Origin: Bifidobacterium breve
Lineage (GTDB): Bacteria; Actinomycetota; Actinomycetes; Mycobacteriales; Mycobacteriaceae
Assembly (NCBI GenBank): GCA_943331415.1
Contig: CALQLM010000016.1
Span: forward strand, 1 to 8,984
Direction of reading: 5' to 3'
Length of the DNA stretch: 8,984 bases
The position numbers and the translations under genes are program-made. Of the stretch, positions 1-8,111 are shown one piece after another (the first letter of the stretch is position 1; every line of letters starts with the position of its first letter). The notes under the pieces are model-generated. The model searched no databases. It saw nothing but the letters and a program-made list of their open reading frames with translations, and was not told the DNA's origin.

Positions 1-1
1 A

Positions 2-169
2 CCGGTTGGCGATGTCGTCCCACTCGCGGCGCGGTTAGGTCTGGAGCCACCGCGGTACTGCGCTGAGTGCGGTCGGCGGATGATCGTGCAGGTGCGACCC
101 GACGGCTGGTGGGCGCAATGCTCGCGGCATGGCCGAGTGGATTCAGAAGACCTGGACACCGAGAGATGA
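2..169 (+). CDS. bsaP: Biotin synthase auxiliary protein BsaP (Rv1590-like), 3' end only
   Basis: The frame is open from the window edge to a TGA at 167-169 and gives 55 residues; no start codon is visible, so the start lies outside the window. The tail is small and Cys-rich: a C-x2-C pair (visible residues 20 and 23, in YCAEC) is followed by W-W-A-Q-C (40) and a His at 43, a spacing suited to metal or Fe-S binding. It ends in an acidic stretch (DSEDLDTER). In mycobacteria a small protein of this type is encoded directly after bioB and is needed by biotin synthase to turn dethiobiotin into biotin. The identification rests on this Cys pattern, the expected place upstream of an Rv1591-like gene, and memory of the M. 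tuberculosis order. Its stop overlaps the next start as ATGA, so the two are probably co-translated. A generic zinc-ribbon protein is the alternative. Confidence 0.75.
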   Translation, partial: PVGDVVPLAARLGLEPPRYCAECGRRMIVQVRPDGWWAQCSRHGRVDSEDLDTER

Positions 170-780
170 TCACCCGGCCCCGCCGTTCCAAGACCGCGGC
201 TGCGGTGATTGTTGTTGTGGCACTGACGATGTGCGGTGCCGGTCTGGGTGCGCTGTGGGCGTGGATCGCCCCGCCAATCCACACCATTACCGCACTGACC
301 CGATCCGGTGACCGGATCGACGCATTCCTCGGCACCCAAGCCGACAACCTTTTCGTCGCGGCTGCCATGTTCATCGGACTGCTGAGCATGCTGGCCACCG
401 TGGCGGCGGTGTTGGTGTGGCAGTGGCGGGCGCACCGTGGGCCGGTTTTGGTGACGGCACTATGGATCGGTCTGATCGCGGCGGGGGCCTCGGCTGCCGG
501 GACCGGCGACGCACTGGCGCACTGGCGTTACGGGACCCCAGACCGTCAGGCGGTGGAGTTGAGCCAAGAGAACCGGGTGCATTACTTCACCGAGGCGCCC
601 CCGGTGTTCCTCAGTCACGGCGCATTTCAGATTGCCGTCACGCTGATGCTGCCCGCCGCGCTGGCGGCATTGGTCTACGCCCTGATGGCGGTGGCAGCCC
701 CGCGTGACGATCTCGGCGCCTGGCCGACTACCGATCACCGGTGGCCGCATGCGCCGCAGCCCATGGGTCCGACTTTCTAG
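166..780 (+). CDS. DUF2567 family membrane protein (Rv1591-like)
   Basis: This is a 204-residue integral membrane protein of unknown function. I chose the ATG at 166 because it overlaps the bsaP stop by four bases (ATGA) and is preceded by GAGAG; an in-frame ATG at 67 would add 33 residues that lie wholly over bsaP and look like read-through of another frame. Four membrane segments are visible at about residues 11-34, 60-86, 94-114 and 151-178. The N-terminus is basic (ITRPRRSK), and a polar loop at about 115-150 contains [27 protein letters not shown] (split here as [10 protein letters not shown] and [10 protein letters not shown]). The C-terminus is Pro- and His-rich. Overlap with bsaP suggests one transcript with the biotin genes, but no biotin role is shown in the sequence. 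The family name is from memory of the Rv1591 position and topology. Confidence 0.83.
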   Translation: MITRPRRSKTAAAVIVVVALTMCGAGLGALWAWIAPPIHTITALTRSGDRIDAFLGTQADNLFVAAAMFIGLLSMLATVAAVLVWQWRAHRGPVLVTALWIGLIAAGASAAGTGDALAHWRYGTPDRQAVELSQENRVHYFTEAPPVFLSHGAFQIAVTLMLPAALAALVYALMAVAAPRDDLGAWPTTDHRWPHAPQPMGPTF

Positions 781-859
781 AGCAGGTGGGAGCCCAGTCG
801 ATCAAAGATCCACGAAATCCGCGCTGCCGGAAAGGTGTGAGGTCTGGGAAATTCAGTAG

Positions 860-896
860 CCTGTCGGTTCCTGTCGGAGTGGCATTCGGTTAATCT
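860..896 (+). promoter_or_regulatory. Candidate promoter with a CCTGTCGG direct repeat upstream of the beta-helix gene
   Basis: CCTGTCGG occurs at 860-867 and again at 870-877, one helical turn apart, which is the spacing of a tandem protein-binding site. A TAATCT at 891-896 fits a -10 element; a TTCCTG at 868-873 sits 17 bases upstream but matches the -35 consensus poorly. Transcription from here would leave a leader of about 40 bases before the ATG at 943. No strong ribosome binding site precedes that ATG, only GGGTCGGGAA. This is weak evidence from motifs alone. Confidence 0.28.
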
Positions 897-942
897 GCAT
901 CACCATTCACCGGATTTTCCAGCAAGCAGATCGGGTCGGGAA

Positions 943-3774
943 ATGTCGATAGCAGGGAGCGGTGTGCGGGCCGGGGCAGCGGCGGTGGCGGTGGGTTTGG
1001 CGCTGGCCGGTCCGCACGCGATCGGTGTCGCCGTCGCGGACGGTGGCGGTACGGACTCAACCTCAAACCCGGTGCCGACGGCTCAGGACGGCCCGGCCGG
1101 TGCGGGAGGTCAGGCGGCGGCCCGGTCCGCGACCAGTCGTACGGGCCGTGGTGCTAAGCCTGCGACAGCGACCGCGCCCGCAATGCAGGCTGCAGGCAGT
1201 CGTGGGGTGAGGGCCGCAACCGCTGCTGGGTTTGGGCTGATAACGCCGCCGCGCCCGCACCGGGCCTCAGGTGATACCACCGCCGCCGGTGATGCCGTGT
1301 CGGACGCTCTGTCACGTCGGGTTCGGGGCTCCTCGCCAGCAGGATTGGTACCGAACTCCGCCGGCATGGGTCTGCCAGCCGAGGGTGGGTCTGCCGGCGT
1401 CGTGGTCGGACCTGCCGCGGTGGCCGCCACGGCTGCTCAGGTGGTCGGGCGGAGCTCCGTCGGCACCATCAATTCGATTCGCGACGTGGTCGTTGGCGTG
1501 ATTGACGGAGGCCTGAATTGGCTGAACGGGCTGCCGGCCAATCCGCTCACCGACGTCGTCTCCGGTGCTCTGCTGCTGTTCCGTCGCGATCTCGAGGGCG
1601 CAGTGGGGAACCCCAACCAACTCCCGCCGGTCCACACAGCGGCGCGCCTAGTGTCCGACGAGCCGATCAACCAGATCTTCGTCTACACGCTTGCCGATTC
1701 CGGTGCGGGCTCGCTGCGGCAGGCGATACTCGACGCCAATGCGGCCGCCGGTGCCGACGCGATCACGTTTGTCATCGCCGGCACCGTCAGCGTCGGCACC
1801 GCGGCCCTGCCGACTCTCACCGATACCACCGTCATCGACGGCTCGATAGCGCCCGGCTACGGCGGCAGCCCGGTAGTTCGTATCGACTTCGAGAACACCG
1901 ATGGCCTGACGCTTGCCGTAGGTGCGGATGGTTCTCAGATCGTTGGCCTGTCTCTCGTCGACGCGGCCGGGGCCGGGGTCACCATCGCCGCATCGGACAC
2001 GATCTTGACGGGGAACTACATCGGGCTGTGGGGCAACGGCACCACTGTCGAGGCCAACCGCGGAGACGGTGTGCTGGTGCTGGCCGACGCGAGCGGCAAC
2101 ACCATAGGCATCGGTTCGACCGAATCTTTCACGCTCTCCAATGTGATCAGCGGTAACCGCGGTAACGGGATCACCATCAAAGGTGACAGCAACACCGTGC
2201 AAGCCAACTATGTCGGCACAACCTCCAGCGGCAACGCGGCGCTTGCCAACGGCGGCAACGGGATTCAGATTACTGCCGGCGCCGCCGGCAACCTCATCGG
2301 CGGCGTCGCGACCGGCGGTAACAAGCCCAGCCCTCCGCAGCCTGTGGTTGCCACTCCGCCGCAGGGCAACCTGATTTCCGGGAATCTGAGTAATGGTGTG
2401 CTGATTGACGAGGGCGCAACGGGGAATCAGCTCAGCGGCAACTTCATCGGCACCGACCGCGCGGGAACCGCAGCACTCGGCAACTCGAAAGACGGGGTGG
2501 CTATCGTCAACGCAGACGGCAATATGCTGCTCGGGACCACCGTCGACCAGTCTCCGTTCGTGTTCTACAACGTTGTCTCCGGTAACTACGGCAACGGCCT
2601 GAGGATCACCAACTCCGACGAGACCACTGTCAAGGCGAACTTCTTCGGCTTGGGTGCCGACAACGCCACCATTGTCGCCAACCTCGCCAATGGCATGCTC
2701 GTCAACGGTGACTCCCTGGGTGTTCTTGCCGGTGGTGTGATCCCCCTGGGCAACGTCATGAGCGGCAATGCTCGCTACGGGGTCGAGATCGCCGACACGG
2801 CCGGCGGTGTCCTGGTGTGGAATGCCTTCGTCGGTCAAGCTGCGTTCACCATTGCCAAGGCGAACCAGGCGGGCGGAATCCGGATCACGTCGAGCAATCC
2901 CAACTACAACCCCGACAACCCCGTAACGCCTGACACATTCGAGCTCACCAACCCCTCGAATTCTAACGAGATCCGCACCTGCCTGGTGGGTGGTAATACG
3001 GGCAACGGAATCGAGTTCCTTGGCGACGCGTATGGCGGGCACGTCACCGCCACCTCTGTCGGCACCGATGCCACCATTGCAATCAAGGTGCCCAACACCG
3101 GTAACGGCATCGTGGTCGCAGGCAATTCCAGCACTATCGCCATCGGTGGTTTCGCACCGTCGATCGAGTATTTGCTCTCCGACGGTTTCGGCGTCCATGT
3201 CGGTGCCAACGCCGGTTGGGGAATCGTCATCGGGGGCACGGCCCATGACGTGTCGGTGATCAACACCCGGGTGGGCCTCGGCTTCGGCCTACGGTTACAG
3301 GTCCCACTCCCGAACGGGAAAGGCGGAATTTCGGTCGGCCCGGGCACCTCGCGAATCACGATCGGCGGACCCATTGGGTTCCCCGACCCGCTATCGCCCT
3401 ACAACGACGAGATCGCTCGCAATTACGGCCCCGGCATATCGATCTCGTCCGCCAAAGACGTGACAATCCGCGGCGTTGGTATCTGGGACAACCGCGGCCC
3501 TGGGATCTACGCGACGGGCTACCTCGCCGGAACCACCGTGACGTCCTCGACCATCTCCAGCAATGACGGCTCGGGGGTGCGGCTCAGGTCGGCGCGCGGG
3601 ATCATCGTCGGCGGCAGCCAGGAATCCGACTTCAATGACATCACCTTCAACGGTGGCTGGGGAATTCTGGCCACGGGATGGAGCGTGGGATCGGCTCTTA
3701 CGGGCAACAACGTGTTCGCCAACCTGCTCGGTCAGATCAATACGTTTTTCTCGTTCGGCCTTGCGTCGCGCTAG
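943..3774 (+). CDS. Exported right-handed parallel beta-helix repeat protein
   Basis: This is a 943-residue protein, probably cell-surface or secreted; its function is not known. Residues 1-32 form a Sec-type signal peptide (basic start, hydrophobic Ala/Val/Leu core, likely cut after AVA before DGG). Residues 33-165 are a low-complexity Ala/Gly/Thr/Pro linker. Residues 170-220 hold a hydrophobic module with [17 protein letters not shown], which I recognise as recurring in large exported mycobacterial proteins. From about 245 comes the typical opening of SLRQAI/CSLREAI beta-helix proteins ([20 protein letters not shown]). Coils follow with N-x-x-S-G-N at 400, 476, 543 and 604, plus N-x-I-G-T-D and N-G-I/V turns continuing to about 930. 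Only one cysteine (680) is present and there is no C-terminal anchor. Such helices often bind or cleave polysaccharides, but no catalytic residues can be assigned here. The stop shares CTAG with the convergent hydrolase gene. The gene is absent from this place in the M. tuberculosis order I remember, so it looks accessory. Confidence 0.9.
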   Translation: MSIAGSGVRAGAAAVAVGLALAGPHAIGVAVADGGGTDSTSNPVPTAQDGPAGAGGQAAARSATSRTGRGAKPATATAPAMQAAGSRGVRAATAAGFGLITPPRPHRASGDTTAAGDAVSDALSRRVRGSSPAGLVPNSAGMGLPAEGGSAGVVVGPAAVAATAAQVVGRSSVGTINSIRDVVVGVIDGGLNWLNGLPANPLTDVVSGALLLFRRDLEGAVGNPNQLPPVHTAARLVSDEPINQIFVYTLADSGAGSLRQAILDANAAAGADAITFVIAGTVSVGTAALPTLTDTTVIDGSIAPGYGGSPVVRIDFENTDGLTLAVGADGSQIVGLSLVDAAGAGVTIAASDTILTGNYIGLWGNGTTVEANRGDGVLVLADASGNTIGIGSTESFTLSNVISGNRGNGITIKGDSNTVQANYVGTTSSGNAALANGGNGIQITAGAAGNLIGGVATGGNKPSPPQPVVATPPQGNLISGNLSNGVLIDEGATGNQLSGNFIGTDRAGTAALGNSKDGVAIVNADGNMLLGTTVDQSPFVFYNVVSGNYGNGLRITNSDETTVKANFFGLGADNATIVANLANGMLVNGDSLGVLAGGVIPLGNVMSGNARYGVEIADTAGGVLVWNAFVGQAAFTIAKANQAGGIRITSSNPNYNPDNPVTPDTFELTNPSNSNEIRTCLVGGNTGNGIEFLGDAYGGHVTATSVGTDATIAIKVPNTGNGIVVAGNSSTIAIGGFAPSIEYLLSDGFGVHVGANAGWGIVIGGTAHDVSVINTRVGLGFGLRLQVPLPNGKGGISVGPGTSRITIGGPIGFPDPLSPYNDEIARNYGPGISISSAKDVTIRGVGIWDNRGPGIYATGYLAGTTVTSSTISSNDGSGVRLRSARGIIVGGSQESDFNDITFNGGWGILATGWSVGSALTGNNVFANLLGQINTFFSFGLASR
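3771..3774. other. CTAG shared by two convergent stop codons
   Basis: TAG at 3772-3774 ends the beta-helix gene on the plus strand, and the complement of 3771-3773 is TAG ending the hydrolase gene on the minus strand. There is no room for a conventional terminator, so each transcript must run into the other gene. The same CTAGAGC string follows the DUF2567 stop at 777-783. Confidence 0.95.
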
Positions 3775-5102
3775 AGCGGGCGAAATCCCACCCGTCCACC
3801 TGCGGCCACCCGCGCGACGATGCCGCCCAGGCGCCACATACCCGCGTAGGTGATCGGGTTGAACAGCGTCGGCCACTTCGTGCGGATGAGGTGGGCGTCC
3901 AACGGCCGTTCGGCGAACCGGTCGGTCAGCCAGCGCAGTGTCATCGGTGCTGACATCGGGTGCAGCAGCATGTGCTCGCTGAATATGTCGCGGTGATAGG
4001 TGACCTGGGCGCCGCCCCGGGAGTAGAGGTCAGCCAGGCTGTCGATGTCCTCGACCCCGATCAGCGAATCATGCACGGCTTGGACGATGAGCAACGGGAG
4101 TCCCGGCACGTTACCGCCGAGCCGGATGGCATCAAAAACATCCTGCACCTCCGGCAAATCGAGGACCTCATCCAGCGGCGGGTGCACCCAATCATCCATA
4201 TCGGTCCGGAACAGACGGACGATCGCCTCAATGGTGGTCATTCGCTCCAGCGCCCGCAACTTCGTGCGGCCGTGGTCGGTGGCGTGTTCCTGGAGCACCC
4301 GGTCCAGATCCGGGAATGTCTTCGCCAGGGCCGAGACGACCATCGCGGGCAGTGCCGCCATGTACGAACCATTGAGCCGCCGGAACGTGTTGCCCAGATC
4401 GCCGACCGGCGAACCCAGAACGGCGCCAACGATATTGAGCTCAGGCGCGTAGTCCGCGTGGACCTCCGCCGCCCAGGCGCTGGCGAGTCCGCCACCGGAA
4501 TATCCCCACAACCCGACCTTGCTGTCGGGCGCAAGTCCGAAGTGATCGAAGTTCAACGTTGCGCGCAGTCCGTCCAGTACGCGGTAGCCGGGTTCCAGTG
4601 GCGCACCCCACATGCCGTCGGGACCCTCATGGTCGGGTACCGAGACCACCCAGCCTTCGGCCAGCGCCGCCGCCATCAACAGGTATTCGAGTTGAGCCAG
4701 TGACCCGAGGGCTCTGGACCGTCGCCGTAGGGCAAAGGACGGGAAACAGCGCGATGAGATCGCATCGATAGCGCATTGGTAGGACACCACGTGGCGGGGC
4801 TGGCTCCGGGAATGTCCGGCGGGAACCAGCACCGTGGTAGCACTCGCCTGCGGATCCCCGTGGCGGTCGTTGGTCCGGTAGAGCAGTTGGGTCGCGGTGA
4901 CGCGCTGGGGGACGAGACCCAGAAAACCGAGTTCGACATCACGGGAACGGAGCACCGTGCCGGCGGCGGCATGGTGAAACCCCGCCGGCGGCTCATAGAA
5001 CGGGTCTCGTGCCGGCAGCACCGGACGGCCGCCCCGCCGCAATTCCTCATGCGGCGCGCGGCCGATCCACTCGGGGCTGAAGGCCCCATCGGCGATTGTC
5101 AT
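3771..5102 (-). CDS. Alpha/beta hydrolase, secretory-lipase family (Rv1592c-like)
   Basis: This is a 443-residue serine hydrolase of the fungal-type secretory lipase (LIP) fold, likely an esterase or lipase; the natural substrate is unknown. The nucleophile elbow is G-Y-S-G-G at 200-204 (Ser202). The acid is likely Asp345 (in QAVHDSLIG) and the base His377 (in FSEHMLLHP). The pre-nucleophile region [12 protein letters not shown] (152-163) and RVLDGLRA (174-181) are also typical. There is no clear signal peptide at the N-terminus ([12 protein letters not shown]), so it is cytoplasmic or exported by another route. The start at 5102 is supported by GAAGGAAG just upstream. Its promoter-proximal flank holds a broken nrtR tail, showing that it once followed nrtR directly. 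Its 3' end overlaps the beta-helix gene tail-to-tail by four bases. A second, broken copy of its codons 71-92 lies at 8112-8175. Confidence 0.87.
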   Translation of the reverse strand: MTIADGAFSPEWIGRAPHEELRRGGRPVLPARDPFYEPPAGFHHAAAGTVLRSRDVELGFLGLVPQRVTATQLLYRTNDRHGDPQASATTVLVPAGHSRSQPRHVVSYQCAIDAISSRCFPSFALRRRSRALGSLAQLEYLLMAAALAEGWVVSVPDHEGPDGMWGAPLEPGYRVLDGLRATLNFDHFGLAPDSKVGLWGYSGGGLASAWAAEVHADYAPELNIVGAVLGSPVGDLGNTFRRLNGSYMAALPAMVVSALAKTFPDLDRVLQEHATDHGRTKLRALERMTTIEAIVRLFRTDMDDWVHPPLDEVLDLPEVQDVFDAIRLGGNVPGLPLLIVQAVHDSLIGVEDIDSLADLYSRGGAQVTYHRDIFSEHMLLHPMSAPMTLRWLTDRFAERPLDAHLIRTKWPTLFNPITYAGMWRLGGIVARVAAGGRVGFRPL

Positions 5103-5127
5103 GTCTTCCTTCGGGACGGAGACAATG

Positions 5128-5151
5128 AGTCTACCTTAAGAGAGCTCTAAG
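5128..5151 (-). promoter_or_regulatory. Candidate promoter and AGAGCTCT dyad upstream of the hydrolase gene
   Basis: AGAGCTCT (5141-5148) is a perfect 8-base palindrome, flanked by a second palindrome CTTAAG (5135-5140). Just downstream on the minus strand TAGACT (5133 to 5128) fits a -10 element about 26 bases before the ATG at 5102, giving a leader of about 20 bases. No good -35 is seen at 16-18 bases. It could instead be an incidental AT-richer stretch. Confidence 0.25.
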
Positions 5152-5171
5152 ACCCGGGTGATCTGGAACCG

Positions 5172-5212
5172 TCAGCTGGGCGGCCGAAGTGCCGCGAACT
5201 CGTCGGTACCTC
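5172..5212 (-). pseudogene. Remnant of a second nrtR 3' end
   Basis: Read on the minus strand from 5207, this encodes T-D-E-F-A-A-L-R-P-P-S and a TGA stop (5174-5172). The intact NrtR ends with T-D-E-F-A-A-L-R-P-P followed by EKLDTRS. Over the 30 bases 5178-5207 against 8203-8232 there are 27 identities. All three differences are third-position synonymous changes (Ala, Leu and Arg codons). A weaker match (GAGG before it) extends the copy to about 5212; beyond that no similarity to nrtR is seen. The fragment is far too short to encode a protein. Synonymous-only differences suggest that the copy diverged as a working gene before it was truncated, as when DNA comes from a related strain or species. 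Confidence 0.77.
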
Positions 5213-5284
5213 TCGTGCGGCTTCCCACGCCCGCCCCGAACTTTGTCGGTCGTTCGGCGGAGTACGAAGCGGTCTGCGACGAAT

Positions 5285-8011
5285 TCAGCTGGCCTGAGTC
5301 ACAATTGGCGGGATGATATAGCTGGACGGCAGTTTCGGATTCCACGGGGCGCCATACCCACGAGGCAGCGGCAGTGCCGATGGCGGCAGGTTGCCCGGCT
5401 GCGGGTCGTACATCCGCAGTATCGCCTCGATCGTCGCATTGACCGTCGTGTCGTCACCGTAGATCGATTGAAGATAGGCCGTCGATGGTGTTGGAATCCA
5501 GTTCGTGGCAGGCACGCCAGTTGGAAGCGTCGGCGACAGCCAGATCGTGTAGGAACCCTGGGGGAACGCCGGATCTGTGCCGTCGTTCTGCTGCAACGAG
5601 CCATCCTCGACCTGCGCCGAGCCCAACTGCGACACCTGCTGCACAACGCCGTACGTCAGCGGTGAGTCCTCGACGATCTGTGTGGTGAAGTCCACCGGTG
5701 TGCCCGCGCTGCCCGAATACTGGATCGGTGTCCCGTTGCTCGTGAGCGACTGAATCCACTGCGACGAGACCTGGAACGTGTAATTGTCGCCGCTCCGCAC
5801 TGGTGTGGTTGCGATGTAGTAGGCGGTGTTGGCGACAAGGCCATACGTGGCCGCATTGCTTCCGAACATGATCGGTGTGCTCTCGTTCAGCGCCCCGACG
5901 TCTGATTTCGGCACGGTGATCGTGTCAGCAGTCGTGTCGATGGAGATCAGAGGCGCCACAGCCTCGGAGTAGGCGGTGTTCAACACCGCCGACTGGGGCA
6001 GGAAGGGCGCCGCAGCCTCCGAGTTGTCCGGCTGGTAGATCGTGACCGACCAGAACCCGGTCACCGACCCATCGGGATTCTTTACCAGCGGTGGAATGAT
6101 GCCGCTGGCGGGCAGTTGCTGATACGTGTAACTGCTCTGGGGCTGCGTGAACGTAATCGAGTAGGTGTTGTCGCCGCTGAGCGTCGAGCCACGCACGTCG
6201 GTATTGGTGAACGCGGCAGCGTAGAAGGCGTCCGCCGGCAACTCGGTGAACCCCCCGGCCGTCGTGCTCGTGCTCCGGTCGATGTAACCCTGGCGCGTGC
6301 TGGGAAACACGCCGAAGGTGGAGTTGTCGGAGACCCAGAAGTTCGTCGCCGCTGCGTTGTCGACCGTCTTCACAATTTGCAGGTCGATATAGTCCTGTCC
6401 CAACTCGTAGCCCTTCTGGAGAGCAGCGATCTGGTCAGACCCCCAACCCTTGGGAACTTCATAACCGTCTTGCGTCAGACCGATCCACTTGAAGGCGGCC
6501 AGCGCGGCCTGCTGACCCGACGACGGCGCGAAATACACACCCTTCGGGTTGTCAGTCTGGTAGCCGCGTGGCTGCGGGACGACGTAGGCGGGCACCTGCG
6601 ACAGTGGCGTTCCAGCGATGCCGGTCTGTCTGGTTGGCAGTGGATTGAGCTTCAATGCCTCTCCGACCTGGGTGAAGAAAGCAACGGCGTTAGCGGGCTT
6701 GTTCTGCCACACTTGGGCCTCTTCCAGCTGCTCAGCGGTAGGGGTCCAGTTAAGTTGTTCAGGAGGCACGGGCTTGTTGTCATTTGCCACGAATTCCCGA
6801 AGCGTGTTGAGGTAGAACTGCGTAGACACTCGGTCGTAGACATTTTGGGCCGACAGCGGGCTGGCGGCGTCGGCCAGACTGTTAGCCAGCAGTCGAATGA
6901 GCATCTGGCCGCGGTTCGTGTCGAGGGTGATGACGTCGAATTGGAACCCGTTGATTACGGCGGTCGTCTGGTGCGAGTAGCGGGAGTTGGGGCCCACAAG
7001 CAGGAATGACGCCGCTTCGTCCGACGGCGTCGTGCGGGTGCCCGGATCGGCGACGGTATTGGTGAAGGCGTCAATGATCTGGCTGACCTGGTACTGCGCA
7101 TTTGTGGGCGGGATGGTGTAGACGAGGTCGGTTCTCGTGAGGTCCAGCTCCGCATTGATGTAGAGCACTGACGAATCACCGGCGTTTGTCGCGCTGTTGT
7201 TCCATGCCGCCGGGGTCGTCCCATGCTGGAGTTGGTTCACCGGAGCAGCGGTGAGTTCGTTGTACTTGCTGGTGCGATAAAGCGCTTCCGGAGAGAGCCC
7301 CCAGACGTAGGCATCCTTGGCCAACTCGGTGATGGCGGCCAATTGGAAGAACTTCACAATTTCCTGCACAATCGCCCCCGGGTACCAACCCGCGAGCGCC
7401 GCTGCCGATGCCGGACCACCGATCGACGAACCCAGAGCAGCCGGCTCACCAGTGGACTTCGTCGCTGCCGGAGTCGCCGTCCGCGACGCACGACCGAACT
7501 CGCGACGACTTGCTGCCGCGGTCGTCCACGCCAACGGCGCCAACGCCTGAGAATCCTCGGAACCTCCGGAAGTCGACCACTTCAACACCGATGGGTCCAG
7601 CCGCGGATGACGACCCGTAGACGCCGCCGCACCCGCCAGTGCGGGTGCTTCCGATGGAACACCACCTCCGGCAGATAACCCCGACCCTCGGCTACCCGCC
7701 ACAGAATCGCCCACCGATTTCGAGCCCGGCGACGCACCACGGCCTGCCCGCACCGCACTCCGCGACGGAACCTTCACATTGGTCACCTCGGCCGACGAGG
7801 CCGCCGGGTCCGCCGAGCCCGTCGTATCGGCGAACGCCAAGGGGGTCGACGCGACCGCCCCGCCCACGCCCAACGCCAACGCCAACGCGCCCACCCGGCC
7901 CACCAAACGGCCGTAGGGAGACATGGCCGCGGCCATGAACCTTGCGGACTGATTGGGCAGCATCACCAACTTCGGTTCTATGTCCTGCGCGCCGATGTCG
8001 GATGCTGACAT
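5285..8011 (-). CDS. Exported DUF1254/DUF1214 protein with an internal beta-rich insertion
   Basis: This is a 908-residue exported protein; the biochemical role of the DUF1254/DUF1214 pair is not established. The start at 8011 has AGGGAG six bases upstream. An unusually long n-region (about 35 residues) precedes the signal core GRVGALALALGVGGAVA, with a likely cut after AFA (61) before DTTG. Residues 62-205 are a low-complexity Ser/Ala/Gly linker. DUF1254 spans about 235-380 (DAYVWGLSPEALYR; SVLYINAELDLTRTDLVYTIPP; GTRTTPSDEAASFLLVGPNSR, here broken into motifs of known family positions). DUF1214 runs about 590-885, with FWSVTIY at 653-659 and the hallmark P-A-T-N-W-I-P-T-P at 834-842. Residues about 675-785 are additional to the family core. 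The protein has no cysteine. Ordinary family members are roughly half this size. The gene lies between scars of nrtR and hydrolase DNA, so it appears to be inserted cargo. Confidence 0.92.
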   Translation of the reverse strand: MSASDIGAQDIEPKLVMLPNQSARFMAAAMSPYGRLVGRVGALALALGVGGAVASTPLAFADTTGSADPAASSAEVTNVKVPSRSAVRAGRGASPGSKSVGDSVAGSRGSGLSAGGGVPSEAPALAGAAASTGRHPRLDPSVLKWSTSGGSEDSQALAPLAWTTAAASRREFGRASRTATPAATKSTGEPAALGSSIGGPASAAALAGWYPGAIVQEIVKFFQLAAITELAKDAYVWGLSPEALYRTSKYNELTAAPVNQLQHGTTPAAWNNSATNAGDSSVLYINAELDLTRTDLVYTIPPTNAQYQVSQIIDAFTNTVADPGTRTTPSDEAASFLLVGPNSRYSHQTTAVINGFQFDVITLDTNRGQMLIRLLANSLADAASPLSAQNVYDRVSTQFYLNTLREFVANDNKPVPPEQLNWTPTAEQLEEAQVWQNKPANAVAFFTQVGEALKLNPLPTRQTGIAGTPLSQVPAYVVPQPRGYQTDNPKGVYFAPSSGQQAALAAFKWIGLTQDGYEVPKGWGSDQIAALQKGYELGQDYIDLQIVKTVDNAAATNFWVSDNSTFGVFPSTRQGYIDRSTSTTAGGFTELPADAFYAAAFTNTDVRGSTLSGDNTYSITFTQPQSSYTYQQLPASGIIPPLVKNPDGSVTGFWSVTIYQPDNSEAAAPFLPQSAVLNTAYSEAVAPLISIDTTADTITVPKSDVGALNESTPIMFGSNAATYGLVANTAYYIATTPVRSGDNYTFQVSSQWIQSLTSNGTPIQYSGSAGTPVDFTTQIVEDSPLTYGVVQQVSQLGSAQVEDGSLQQNDGTDPAFPQGSYTIWLSPTLPTGVPATNWIPTPSTAYLQSIYGDDTTVNATIEAILRMYDPQPGNLPPSALPLPRGYGAPWNPKLPSSYIIPPIVTQAS

Positions 8012-8017
8012 GAAGAA

Positions 8018-8058
8018 CTCCCTACGGCTGGTGGTTGCACAATCGCCGGATGACCTTA
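8018..8058 (-). promoter_or_regulatory. Ribosome binding site and candidate -10 of the DUF1254 gene
   Basis: AGGGAG (minus strand, 8023 to 8018) lies six bases before the ATG at 8011 and decides this start over the internal ATGs at codons 17, 26 and 30. TAAGGT (8058 to 8053) fits a -10 element and would give a leader of about 35 bases. No convincing -35 is visible, so the promoter part is weak while the ribosome site is good. Confidence 0.4.
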
Positions 8059-8111
8059 ACGCGGCGGGTCGTTTAAGCAGCGACTTTTCCGTACAGAGGG
8101 CCCAAGCGCGT

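Noticed and set aside
67..165. Longer start for the DUF2567 protein at 67
   Set aside because: These 33 codons lie over the Cys-rich bsaP tail in another frame. The ATGA overlap at 166-169 gives a natural start, followed at once by a basic end and a membrane segment.
781..942. Insertion-sequence ends or an attachment site beside the beta-helix gene
   Set aside because: No terminal inverted repeats, tRNA segment or recombinase gene could be found; only the weak CTAGAGC resemblance remains, which is listed as a finding.
1648..3246. Open frame of 532 codons on the minus strand, opposite the beta-helix gene
   Set aside because: It is the antisense shadow of a repetitive GC-rich gene. Its product has no recognisable domain, and the plus-strand frame shows a signal peptide and regular solenoid repeats.
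3960..4703. Open frame of 247 codons on the plus strand, opposite the hydrolase gene
   Set aside because: It covers the region encoding the Ser-Asp-His catalytic residues on the minus strand and has no family resemblance of its own.
5236..5257. Inverted repeat CCGAAC/GTTCGG as a terminator after the DUF1254 gene
   Set aside because: The stem is only six pairs with a ten-base loop and no T-tract follows, so it is no better than expected by chance in GC-rich DNA.
5103..5284. Small gene between the hydrolase and DUF1254 genes
   Set aside because: The only coding-like signal is the eleven-residue nrtR tail; no start codon with a ribosome site yields a plausible product.
6116..7009. Open frame of 297 codons on the plus strand, opposite the DUF1254 gene
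   Set aside because: Its product is rich in Arg, Gly and Val with no domain or ribosome site, and it overlaps well-recognised DUF1254/DUF1214 motifs on the other strand.
7869..7888. Tandem ACGCCA hexamers near the start of the DUF1254 gene
   Set aside because: They encode the Leu-Ala repeat of the signal peptide core and are explained by coding, not by a separate repeat element.
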